From Saposhnikovia divaricata (Eukaryota > Streptophyta > Magnoliopsida > Apiales > Apiaceae): a stretch of DNA of 64,000 nucleotides. The notes under the pieces were generated by a model that had not been told where the DNA came from, ran no database searches, and saw only the letters and a list, made by a program, of their open reading frames with translations. This document shows, piece after piece, positions 12,191-23,187 of the stretch (position 1 is its first letter; the number at the start of each line of letters is the position of its first letter). The stretch covers positions 109,345,148-109,409,147 of the forward strand of contig CM071598.1 in the NCBI GenBank assembly GCA_036435485.1, given 5' to 3'. The translations under genes and the position numbers were made by a program.

Positions 12191-13234
12191 AGAGAGAGCT
12201 GCAATATCATACAAACTTATATAGGAAGATTTATTAATAATGGAATGGGTTTTAGCAATGATGCATATACAACGATTGTGGGCATTAGTTTTACACAAAT
12301 TGACACATACAAGAGAGTAATTTACAAATATACATAGCCTGGATTAATATAACAACATGTACCTAGTGCCGACTGCTTACAGTGTCAAGTTTTAATATTA
12401 ATAGTTCTTTCTGAGGTTTATCATGCACAAATTTATTTTGTAAGGAAACATATTATCACAGGAATGAAGGAGACCATTTGTTTGAAGTATATACCTTTCT
12501 AGCATCTGCAACAATATCAACACGTACCTTACAGTTGCATTGCATCCAATAGATACAATCACTGCCCATTGACAAGCCTAAGACACCTAATACTAGAGAG
12601 ATAGACTCTTTTTTTCTAATGAATCGCTGGCCACAATAATGCAATCCCCACTTCACTAATATAGGATCCTTGGTCGAGGTTATAGAGAAATACTATTTAA
12701 GAAAGCATCCTTGGATGAAGTAATTCAAGCAACATGCATGAAAAATTAAAAAAGGATGCTGTAATTCAGAAGTATTTGCACTTCTTTCTTTTTCTACTTG
12801 CCAGAACCTATCTAGTTATCTAATTTTTGATTAAAATATCAGAAGTCCTGCAAGCATACAGAGAAGTTTCACCAACCAAGTGAAAGGGTCGTCCGACTTA
12901 GAGTTGGAAGTAAATGGGTCTCACAACATTATGAGGAATTGTAAATAATTTAATTCAGTCTACTCGAAAGAAAGAAACATGTTGAAGAAGATCATTTGGC
13001 ATTTAATTATGGGTTCTGGCATCCAAATGTTTGCTCATTTTAGGGGAAAACAAAGTAGTAAAAATAGTTACTTGCAAATTAGTCAAAAATAACAAGTAAA
13101 TGTCTTATGATGACTATTTATAAAGCAGTAACAACATGTTACAGATAAAAGTAGTTCCAGCTGTAAGTACTACATTAACAGAATACACACAGATATATCC
13201 TTTCTAGATTTACATTATATAGCACTGATAACAT

Positions 13235-13340
13235 ATGCATTGAGTACCAGTACAATTGGAACAGCCTCAACAGCACCAGCTGCTCCTAGCAGATGACCAA
13301 TCAAAGATTTTGTAGAGTTCACTCGTAACTGCATTAAAGA
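13235..13340 (-). pseudogene. Captured beta-ketoacyl-ACP synthase (KAS I/II) fragment
   Basis: The minus strand reads RVNSTKSLIGHLLGAAGAVE, the conserved block of condensing enzymes KAS I/II around the catalytic Lys (NSTKS) and His (GH.LGAAG). Upstream on the minus strand, about 13860-13915 encodes a weaker VANYGICGGSNDIMI, comparable to the KAS CGGSD segment, in the expected order. About 13445-13490 could be the intervening PIG..ALS region. Plastid fatty-acid elongation is the parent function. This copy is an isolated captured piece. Confidence 0.72.
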
Positions 13341-15472
13341 AGATCACGTATAACTTTAAGATTTTGTTTCGGCTGGACGGAGAACAAAAGGGTTAGTGAC
13401 ATACTAGCCCTTTTGTCATTCCTGTTGTATATATAATACCTGGGTTGATAGTCTTTTGATGCCAATAGGCCTGGGTTTCTCACCATTTTGACCTGTACGA
13501 AGAATTAATGCACAATGTTTTGTTTAGGGTATAAAAGATAACTTGAATGCACAATGTTTTGTTTATGATACCTACGGTTTTGATCGACTAGGAGTGTTTC
13601 AATGTATCTTATTCCAGTTTAGGTACAAGAAAATCTTACATTAAAAGCAAGCAGTGGATAGAATTAGTCCCACCAAATATACTTAATAACATTAGTTCAA
13701 GCCATTTCATGCGTCATCCATGTGATTTCACTCTTCTACATCCCTAAACCACAACAAGCCTCTGTTACGACATTAAAACCTGAAAAAATATTGTATAATG
13801 AATTAGTTCTACTTGATAATAAAATAAAACGAAAGGAAGGCATTAAAAGACGATCACCAAATTGATCATGATGTCATTTGAACCTCCACAGATCCCATAG
13901 TTGGCCACCTCTAACCTGCACAAGGAGCAAAAAACTTAACTTTTTGCATACAGGGAGAAGGGAAATTTTAAATAAGTCACTGAATGACACATTCATATAC
14001 CAAAAGATACACAATACACTGTTTACCTCACTCAAATCCTTCCACTTCCCCTTTGCAATCAAAGGTATCATAAATAATCATGGATTTACAATAGGCGAGC
14101 ACAGTTTTTCTACCTCAAATTTTTCCCCTCCTTCCTCTTAGTATACATATTGTGTACAATCTAGCAATCAAGAACGATATTTGATATATAATGTAACCTG
14201 TAAATATTTTATCAAGTAATACTCTAAAAGAAGAAACTCAAGCAAGTAATTTCCCTTGCGCAAGACAGGAGAGTATCTAATATAATCACATGGACATAGA
14301 TTAACATCATCTACCAAAAACTAATAAAAATATATACAGATACCTCCAAATTATGAACAAAATTATCTCTCTTATAATAAGCATTACTCTTTACAGCTCT
14401 CCACTCTCCAGAACCCATTCCATCTGGACAAAAAACGAAATCAACCCAATTAAATCCTTTAAATATTTAAACTTAACTATAAAACAATAATCCCAAAATA
14501 CATAAGAGATGCAATGATTATTCTAGGAAACAAAAATAGAAAGCAAATCACAAAGTGCATCCATTCAAACAAATTTCTCGATTTGCAGCACCATCCAAAC
14601 AAGGATGTCCTCTTGGATACACCCATCTCTAAATTGCCACCAATTCTCATGTTAAAATCAAGAAAAACGAGGCCTAAAATATAGATTAAAGGAGAGATGA
14701 AGTTTGAAATACCTTTCACAGCAAAGATGAAGCAAGTCTAAGTTGGTTAATACAGCAAGAAATATCCGAAATCCAAGTCGAGACAATAATGACAACAACA
14801 GTAAATCTCCCAAATTGATTGAATCCCCTATATTCATATTAATCGATGAAATACTAGACAATTCAAGATTGAATCCTAATCTCCCCAATTTATAATGAAA
14901 TCGAACTAATCGAACATTTATTACAAAATCAAGCTTACCCACTTACAAATAGAACTAATTCAAGCTTTGAACAAATCAATTTTGAGCGGATTTGAGCAGT
15001 GAGAGAGAGCAGATTCGAGTGTGAGAGAGAGCAGCTTTGAGCAGTGAGAGACAGAGTGTGAGTGTCCAGTGAGAAAGTGAAAGGGAGTTTAAAATTAGGG
15101 TTCTTCAGTACTGTGAGTGTCGAGAGAGAAATAGAGTGTTAATGTTTTTGGTTTAATTTGTGTTTGTGTTTAATTTGTTTTGTTTGTATGAGGATCTGAA
15201 AGAAACTGGGGGAACAAAAATTGGTTAAGTGGTGGGGAAATATTTTAGTTCTAAAGGGGAAATTATGGTACAAAGAGGGAAATTTTTATTGGGAGCGGGA
15301 TCTAAAAATTTTAAAGTGCATTTAAGACATCGATTTTATGATCCAGTGATGTCTTAAGTATATAAAGACATCGGTGTTAAAATTTGCGATGTTTAAAAGT
15401 CTTTAGTCATCGGCTGCATTTGTAAGCGATGTCTAATGTGTGATGTCTATTATACTTTTTTTAGTAGTGCAA

Positions 15473-16745
15473 GGACGAGATTTTATATGAGGGACACAAC
15501 TCAAGGTACTCAGTGACCCCCGGTAGTACCAAGATGTATAGAGATTTGAAAGAGTACTACTGGTGGCCTAACATGAAAAAGGACGTAGCAGAGTGGTTAA
15601 GCAGATGCTTGACCTGCCAAAGAGTGAAAGCAGAGCACCAGAGACCCAGTGGACTTTTGCACCCCTTAGAGATTCCCGAATGGAAATGGGAACATATAGC
15701 CATGGATTTCGTAGTAGATTTACCAAGGACCAAAGCTAATCATGATGCCATATGGGTAATTATAGACCGACTAACGAAGTCAGCTCAATTTCTTCTGATC
15801 AATGAAAGGTATACGGTCGATAGACTAGTAGATATCTACTTAAAAGAGATAGTGGCGCGACATGGAGTCCCAGTCGCCATAGTATCCGATCGAGATCCCA
15901 GATTTAACTCCAGGTTTTGGAGAAGCTTTCAAGAGTGTGTAGGAACCAGGCAAAACATGAGTACGGCCTATCACCCCCAGACAGACGGGCAAAGTGAAAG
16001 GACCATCCAAATGATAGAGGATATGTTGAGAGTCTGTGCTATAGACTTTAAAGGAAATTGGGATGATCACTTGCCATTGATTGAGTTCTCCTACAACAAT
16101 AGTTTTCATTCAATCATAGGAATGCCGCCTTACGAGGCCCTTTATGGAAGGAAATGCCGATCTCTCTTGTATTGGGATGAAGTTGGAGAGCGAAAGATGC
16201 TCGGGCCCGAAGTGGTCTAACGGACTAAGGATGCAGTGGATCTAATTAGAGGATGGCTGGTAGCAGCCCAAGATCGACAAAAGAGATATGCCGACTTAGC
16301 TCGGAAAGGCAAGGAATATGAAGTTGGAGACCTAGTGTTTTTAAAGGTATCTCCCTGGAAAGGTTTAATGAGGTTTAGGAAGAAGGCAAAACTAAGTCCA
16401 AGATACATTGGACCCTTTGAGATCTTAAGACGTATCGGGGAACTAGCTTACGAACTAGCATTACCCCCAAATCTGCAACAAGTGCACAATGTGTTCCATG
16501 TTTCGATGTTGAGGAAATATAATCCGGATGCCAAGCATATTGTGGAATACGAGCATGTAGACATGCAACCAGACCTAACCTATGTGGAACATCCTGTGAA
16601 AATCATAGACCGAAAAGAACAAGTGCTCCGAAACAAGGTCATCCAACTAGTCAGAGTTTTATGGCAGAACCACAACGTGGAAGAGTCAACTTGGGAATTG
16701 GAAAGCGCAATGCTAGAAAAGTATCCCCATTTGTTTTCAAACTGA
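15473..16745 (+). pseudogene. G1 pol 3' part: integrase and chromodomain
   Basis: The zinc-binding part contains CLTCQRVK, with one expected His apparently replaced by Thr (NSRYSVTPGSTKM). The catalytic core shows MDFVVDLP (first Asp, about 15703), SDRDPRF (second Asp, about 15885) and QTDGQSERTIQ (Glu, about 15985). A TAA at 16218 breaks the frame; the following part has the GPF/Y-like LSPRYIGPFEIL and ends in a chromodomain-like tail (VKIIDRKEQVLRNKVIQLVR then WQNHNVEESTWELE) with stop at 16745. Chromodomains of this group target insertion to particular chromatin. One nonsense codon makes this copy defective. Confidence 0.88.
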
Positions 16746-16761
16746 TTCTGGGACGGAATCC

Positions 16762-16778
16762 TTTTAAGGAGGGGAGAC
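16762..16778 (+). other. G1 polypurine tract
   Basis: Purine-rich TTTTAAGGAGGGGAGAC lies directly before the 3' LTR start TGTAAGAACCC at 16779. Confidence 0.75.
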
Positions 16779-16791
16779 TGTAAGAACCCAG
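16779..16791 (+). repeat. G1 3' LTR, first 13 bp
   Basis: TGTAAGAACCCAG, identical to the start of the inverted LTR at 2301. It is interrupted by copia A, and the last five bases, CCCAG (16787-16791), are its target duplication, repeated at 29043-29047. Confidence 0.9.
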
Positions 16792-17546
16792 TGTTAGGAA
16801 TAATTCATAAGTTGTGATGTTAAGAATAGAATTTTGCTAATACTTCTTGTATATCCTGATCTTATAAAGGATTTAGCACTTTGTATAGGATATATGTGTT
16901 AAACAGTAATCTGTAGAATTTAGTCAGGAACAGTGCGTCAGAGACTACATGTCAGGAACAGTGTGTCGGGGACTACATGTCAGGAACAGAGGAGCAGATC
17001 CTGATACATTAAGTCAGATCCTGATCAAATACTGATGGGATAATCAGATCCTGATGTAATGGGAAATCCTGATATCAGTCGTGTTACTGATGATGTCATT
17101 ATGGATGCTACAGAAACTGGAAAGTGCTATAAAACAGGATCTTTGTTTAGGAAAACAAGCAAGAAGATATCGTGAAGGAAACGAATTCTCTATTGATGGA
17201 AACTATCAACTGTATGGCAGAACATTGTCATAGATAGATTATAATTCTGTTATTAGTTGATAGGTAGCAATATAAATACTCTCTCAATATCATTGTAAAA
17301 AGTGTGTGAGCAAGTGAGTTCGTAAGATTTGTATTCGAGAGTTCGAAACAAATAGAGAGATAGATTTGTATTGTCAGCAGCTACTAAAGGTATTGTACAC
17401 CTTTGGTAGAGTTTGTATTTGATTATTTTAATACAAACAAAGTTTGATTTATTCGTTTATTCTTTTTCATATAATCAAGCAAAAATCAGACACGATTATA
17501 TAACTTGTATTCAACCCCCCCCTTCTACAAGTTATTCGAGTTAACA
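16792..17546 (+). repeat. Element A 5' LTR
   Basis: 755 bp, TGTTAGG...GTTAACA. The U3 part holds a tandem repeat with GTCAGGAACAG units (16922-16990) and five ATCCTGAT motifs (16853, 16998, 17018, 17048, 17066) upstream of TATAAATA at 17271. Confidence 0.93.
17271..17278 (+). promoter_or_regulatory. Putative LTR TATA box (element A)
   Basis: TATAAATA, conserved in the 3' LTR at 28768-28775 and in the inverted LTR of element C (2859-2866). It divides the motif-rich U3 from the downstream R/U5. Confidence 0.6.
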
Positions 17547-17548
17547 AT

Positions 17549-17560
17549 TGGTATCAGAGC
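17549..17560 (+). other. Element A primer-binding site
   Basis: TGGTATCAGAGC two bases after the LTR end, complementary to initiator tRNA-Met. Confidence 0.92.
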
Positions 17561-17595
17561 AGGTTGATTTCGAATAATCATAAAGATCTGCAATC

Positions 17596-19899
17596 ATGTC
17601 TGGTTACAAGGATGGTAATACTAAAATCCCTATGCTCAAGAGAAACGAATATACTCTATGGGAAGTGAAGATGTTGCATCACTTGGAAGCAACAGATCCT
17701 GATTATCTTGACAGAATCAGAGATGGGCCTTTTGTTCCAACAAGGCTTGTTCCTCAAGCAACTATCGAAGGAAAAGTTGTTCCAGAACATACAGCAGAGA
17801 AGCCTAAATCTGAATGGACAGATAAGGAAAAGGAGAACGTTCTTAAGGATGATAAAATGAGAAACATACTATTCAATAGTCTTGATTCTGTTCTCAATAA
17901 CTATGTTCTCTCGTGTAAAACTGCTAAGGAGATATGGGACAATCTAAAGGTTCACTGTGAAGGAACGAAACCTATTAGGAAGAATATGAGGACACTTCTC
18001 ATACAACAGTATGAGTACTTTGAATCCAAGTCTGGTGAGTCACTTACTGACACCTTTGATAGGTTTACTAAACTCATCAATGAGATGGCCATGCATGGTA
18101 AATATTATGACTTGGAGGATATGAATACTAAGTTCATGAAAGCTCTTCCTGATTTCTACAATGAGAAGATATCTGCAATTGAGGAAGCTAATGATCTTGA
18201 TGAGATATCATTAGAAGCATTTTATGGAAAATTGAGAGCTTATGAACTTGACAGGCAGCAGAAAAAGAGCAGGAGTGAAGGAAAGATGAAAACTATTGCA
18301 CTCACTGCTCAGTCTGAATCAAAGAAGCTTCCAGAAGAAAAGTCTGAATCTACTAAAGGAGACTTGAGGAAGAAGAAGAGCAAAGAAAGTTCTGAGTCAG
18401 AGACTACAGATATAGACTCTGAAGATAATGATTCTGAATCAGAGATGCAAGAACTCTTTGCTATGTTTGCTAAAGCTTTCAAGAAAGGAAGATTCAACAG
18501 GAGAAGATTTAGCAAAGGCGATTTTCAGAAGAAAGAGGAGAAGAAGAATGACAAAGGCAAGAGTACAATTATCAAGCTTGATAAAGCCAAGATCAAGCGC
18601 TTTAACTGCAGTGAGCTTGGACACTTTGCTAGTGAGTGCAAGAAGCCTAGGAATTCATGGAAGGGTAATGCACTCATGGTCACAGAAGGATTGGGCAGAC
18701 TCCAGTGATTCTGAAGATGAATTGGATTATGACAACATTGCATTGATGGCAAGTGCTTCAGACAAGCCTGGATCTCCAAAGAAAACTTCTTCATCTTCTG
18801 TTAAGGTATCATTTCACTCTCTTGATTCGTTTGATAGCTTAGATTATGATGATATTAGATCTATTCATGTTGAGTTTAAGAATCTTATGACTAATTTCAA
18901 AATTCTTGCTAGTGAAAAAGAAGAACTCAAGGCTAAGAATGATGAATTAGTTAGTAGAAATAATTTTCTTGAATCTGAGTTAATTCAAATGGAAGAATAT
19001 AAGTTAAGTTCTGATAAAGCTAAGCATGATTATGGTGTTATTCTTGAGGCTTATGACTATGTCAGAAAAGAACTAGAGGAAGAGAGAGATGTGATTAAAA
19101 CCATTAACAATTCTGGTAAAAAGACTCAATAAATCATTGAGAATCAAATTTTGGGTAAAGTTAATGGTTTAGGTTTTGATAAGGCTAGGCAAGAAAATAC
19201 TGTAGCTATTGTCAATGATGATAGTAAAACTGAAGCTAGCACATCTAAGTCTGAAGGTAAGAAGATAGTTTCTGAACCTAAACATGTTAAATTTGTTGAT
19301 TCTAAAGGTACCCCAGTTGTGCACAAAAGAATTAACAATAGCAATTCAGATGAAAGAGTGTTAGAAAAACCTAGGAATGTCAACATAGGTTTTCTGTCTA
19401 AGTCTCAGTTGAAACAGAGACTAGAAAGTATTTCAGAGTCTAGCAAGATTAGAAGAAATAGGAATGGAAAAGAAGGTATTAACAAAGAGAATAATTACAA
19501 GAATGTACCTGATGCACCTAGGAAGAAATGCTATAAATGTGGAAATCATAATCATTTGGCCCTAGACTGCAATCAAAAACCTTCTTGGAAAACTGAGTCC
19601 AGATTCCCCAAGACTCAGAGAATTCAATACCAGCCACAAGAACCCTGTTATCATTGTGGTAGTTTACTTCATTCCATTTATATGTGTAAGAAATATCATG
19701 AACTGTATTATGACTATTATTCTCTGAAATCTGAAACTCCTAGTCATAAACAGTTTGTGAAATTAAAGTCTAAGGTTGACTCTACAACAGGTAAATCAAA
19801 AGCAAAATCTTCAAAGCCTATTGGTTCAAAAGTTAGTAAGAAAGGATCTAATCAAAGTTGGGTCCTAAAAAATTCTAACTGCTACTTTTTTTTTTGCAG
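17596..19899 (+). pseudogene. Element A gag, frameshifted
   Basis: ATG at 17596 (MSGYKDGNTKIPML). The N-terminal UBN2-type capsid region ends near 18290. An acidic Ser/Glu-rich stretch and a Lys-rich stretch follow. The first knuckle has lost a Cys (FNCSELGHFASEC near 18600, where CX2C is expected). The frame breaks near 18690, and a coiled-coil segment (EKEELKAKNDELVSRNNFLE, about 18910) continues in the next frame to a TAA at 19130. A third open stretch (19151-19954) has two more knuckle motifs, CYKCGNHNHLALDC and CYHCGSLLHSIYMC. Pol lies in the -1 frame relative to this last part, across a run of ten T at the junction. Confidence 0.85.
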
Positions 19900-22800
19900 G
19901 GCACTGAAAAGAAGCATTCAATTATCTTGGACAGTGGATGCTCTGGACATATGACTGGAAAGAAGTCCCTGCTTACAAAGTTTGAGAGGAAAGCTGGCCC
20001 AGTAATATCCTTTGGAGATGGCAACAAAGGAGAAACTCTGGGATATGGCTCAATTATTTTGGGGAATGTCATCATAGAAAATGTAGCACTGGTTGAAGTC
20101 TTGAAACACACACTTTTAAGCATAAGTCAACTGGGTGATAAGGGTTACCAATCAATCTTTGACAGTAAGGGATGCAAAATCTTGAATATGAAGAATGGAG
20201 ACATTGTTCTGACTGGTCAGAGACATGGTAACATATATGAAGCCAGCTTGAGTGACACATCTAAAGGAACTGTCAGATGTCTTTACAGCAAGGCATCCAA
20301 TGATGAAAGCTGGAATTGGCACAAGAAGCTCTCACATCTCAACTTCAAGAAGTTTAATCAACTTGTTAAGCATCATCTAGTGAGAGGCCTACCTCAGGCA
20401 AATTATGTGCAAGATGGACTTTGTGATGCTTGTCAGCTTGGTAAACAAAGAAGAACCACTTTCAAGAGCAAGACAGAAAATTCAATTACTGGACCATTTT
20501 ACATGCTGCATCTTGATTTATTTGGTCCAGTAAACATTATGTCTATCAACAAGAAAAGATATGCTCTAGTTATAGTGGATGACTACACAAGGTTCACGTG
20601 GGTATTCTTTCTACACAACAAGGATGAAGCTCCTCAGCAAATCATTGAACTTGTCAAGAATATTCAAAATAGCTCTGAGTACAAGGTCAAAGTGCTCAGA
20701 AGTGACAATGGTACAGAATTCAAGAATTCTACAATGGAGGAGTATTGTGCAGATAGTGGAATTACTCAACAGTTTTCTGCACCTGGAACACCTCAGCAGA
20801 ATGGTGTAGTAGAAAGAAAGAAAGAACAGAACTCTCATAGAGGCAGCAAGAACCATACTTGCAGATGCAAAGCTTCCAACCTATTTCTGGGCAGAAGCTA
20901 TCAACACTGCATGTTTCACTCAAAACTGTACCTTGGTAAATGCTCATGGCAAGACTCCCTATGAGATCATCAAAGGAAAGAAACCAAGTGTGAAATACTT
21001 TCACATCTTTGGATGCAAATGCTATGTCCTGAAAGTTCATCCAGAACAACTGGGGAAATTTGAAGCCAAATCGGATGAAGCAATCTTCCTAGGATATTCA
21101 GCATCAAAAGCCTTCAAAGTATACAATCTCAGAACTCACATTGTTATGGAATCAATTCACGTTGCATTTGATGATAAGAAGTTTGGAATTTTGCAAACTG
21201 ATGAAAGTCATGACAATCTGGAATTTGAAAATCTTAAGTATTCTGAGATTCTCTCCAGTGATGATGAAGGTTCTCCAAAGGAAATCTCTATTGCTACTCA
21301 AAGGAATGCTACTGTTGAGGGGGAGCAATTCAATCAAGGAGAAAACAGGACTGGTCAGGATCAGACTAGTCTTTCAGAGACTACTTCATCAGGAACTGAT
21401 CCTTCAAAGTCTAATGAAGGAAGATCAGGAACTAGCAGCAGTACTGAATCCACTAATTCTACTGATCAAGGGGGAGCTTTTGAAGGCAGAGAAAGTTCTT
21501 CTACAAGAAATACCACTAACTTAGGAGGAGTAATCTACCACCTGTTAGAAAATGGACAAGGGATCATACTGAGGATTTGATAATTGGTGATCCAAATAGT
21601 GGTGTTCGAACTAGAAGATCAATTCAAAATGAATGCTTGTACAGTTGTTTTCTCTCAAAGAATGAACCTAAGAAGGTTGAAGAAGCCTTACAGGATCCTG
21701 ATTGGGTAATAGCAATGCAGGAAGAATTGAATGAGTTTGAGAGGAACAAAGTTTGGAAACTGTTACCAAGAGCTAAAGATAGATCTATTGTTGGTGCTAA
21801 ATGGGTTTTCATAAACAAGCTAGATGAATCTGGTATGATTGTAAGAAACAAAGCAAGACTGGTAGCCAAGGGTTATTCTCAGGAAGAAGGAATTGACTAT
21901 GATAAAACCTTTGCACCTGTAGCAAGATTGGAAGCAATCAGAATGTTTCTTTCATTTGCAGCTCATTCAAAATTCAAGTTATACAAGATGGATGTAAAGA
22001 GTGCTTTTCTAAATGGCAAGCTTGATGAGGAAGTATATGTGGAACAACCACCTGGTTTTGTTGATCCAAAGTTTCCAAATCATGTCTACAAACTTCACAA
22101 GGCACTCTATGGACTGAAGCAGGCACCAAGAGCATGGTATGAGACTTTGTCTAAATTTTTTCTTGAAAATGGCTTCACAAGAGGTACAATTGACAAAACT
22201 CTATTCTTTAAAAAGATAAAAGGTGATTTGCTTTTAGTTCAAATTTATGTTGATGATATTATATTTGGTTCTACTAATGAAAAGTTATGTGCTAAGTTTA
22301 GCAAGCTTATGCAGTCTAAATATCAGATGAGCATGATGAGTGAACTAAATTACTTTTTAGGCTTGCAGGTCAAACAGACTGAGACTGGTATTTTCATTAA
22401 TCAGTCAAAGTATATCAAAGATCTTTTAAAAAGGTTTGACTTTCAAAATTTTGCAATTGCAAAGACACCCATGGCAACAGCCACTAATCTAGACTCTGAT
22501 CCTAAGGGAAAGAGTGTTAATAACACTAGCTATAGAGGCATGATAGGTTCACTGTTATATTTAACTGCAAGTAGACCAGATATAATGTTCTCTACCCGTT
22601 TATGTGCTAGATTCCAAAGTGATCCTAAGGAATCTCATTTAATTGCTGTGAAGAGAATTTTTAGATATCTCAAGGGAACTCCAAATCTTGGTTTGTGGTA
22701 TCCAAGAGAATCTAATTTCTCCCTAATTGGCTATTCAGACTCAGATTATGCAGGGTGTAAAATAGACAGGAAAAGCACTACAAGTACATGTCAATTCTTG

Positions 22801-23187
22801 GGAAACAGATTGATTTCTTGGGCAAGCAAGAAGCAGCAATCAGTTTCAACCTCAACTGCAGAAGCTGAATACATTGCAGCAGGCAGTTGTTGTGCTCAAC
22901 TCCTTTGGATAAGAAATCAGTTGATGGATTATGGTATGACACTTAGTAATATTCCTATGTTTTGTGATAATACTAGTGCTATCAAAATTGTAGAAAATCC
23001 AGTTCAACACTCAAGGACTAAGCACATTGATGTCAGGTATCATTTTATTAGAGTACATATTGAAAATGGTATTGTGGAACTTCATTTTGTTCCTACTGAC
23101 AAACAGCTTGCAAATATTCTAACTAAACCACTTGATGAGGCCACATTCATTAGATTGGTTAATGAGTTAGGAATGTTAAATTTTTAG
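19900..23187 (+). pseudogene. Element A pol: protease, integrase, RT, RNase H
   Basis: Protease ILDSGCSGHMTG near 19925. GAG-preintegrase/HHCC has WHKKLSHLNF (about 20318) and CDACQLGK. The integrase core shows LDLFGPVN (20515), RSDNGTEF (20698) and NGVVERK (20800). A short indel after the catalytic Glu shifts the frame (about 20820) and the sequence continues at 20933; another break occurs near 21577. RT-RNase H is open from 21577 to 23187: KMDVKSAFLNG, YVDD (about 22250), SDSDYAG, AEAEYIAAG, CDNTSAI, and the C-terminal HIDVRYHFIR. RT and RNase H look intact; integrase does not. Confidence 0.9.

Larger units (their letters stand above)
10762..15469. mobile_element. CACTA (EnSpm) DNA transposon, 4708 bp, non-autonomous
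   Basis: The left end CACTACTAGAAAAATGCT pairs with the right end, which reads CACTACTAAAAAAA in reverse complement. It is flanked by a 3-bp target duplication CAA (10759-10761 and 15470-15472). Both ends carry subterminal repeats of the type GACATCAGTTTTT/GACATCGG (about 10780-11130 and 15325-15450). No transposase domain is visible. The interior instead holds minus-strand fragments of ABCG transporter, guanylate kinase and beta-ketoacyl-ACP synthase genes. It inserted between the RNase H and integrase of G1. Confidence 0.93.
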
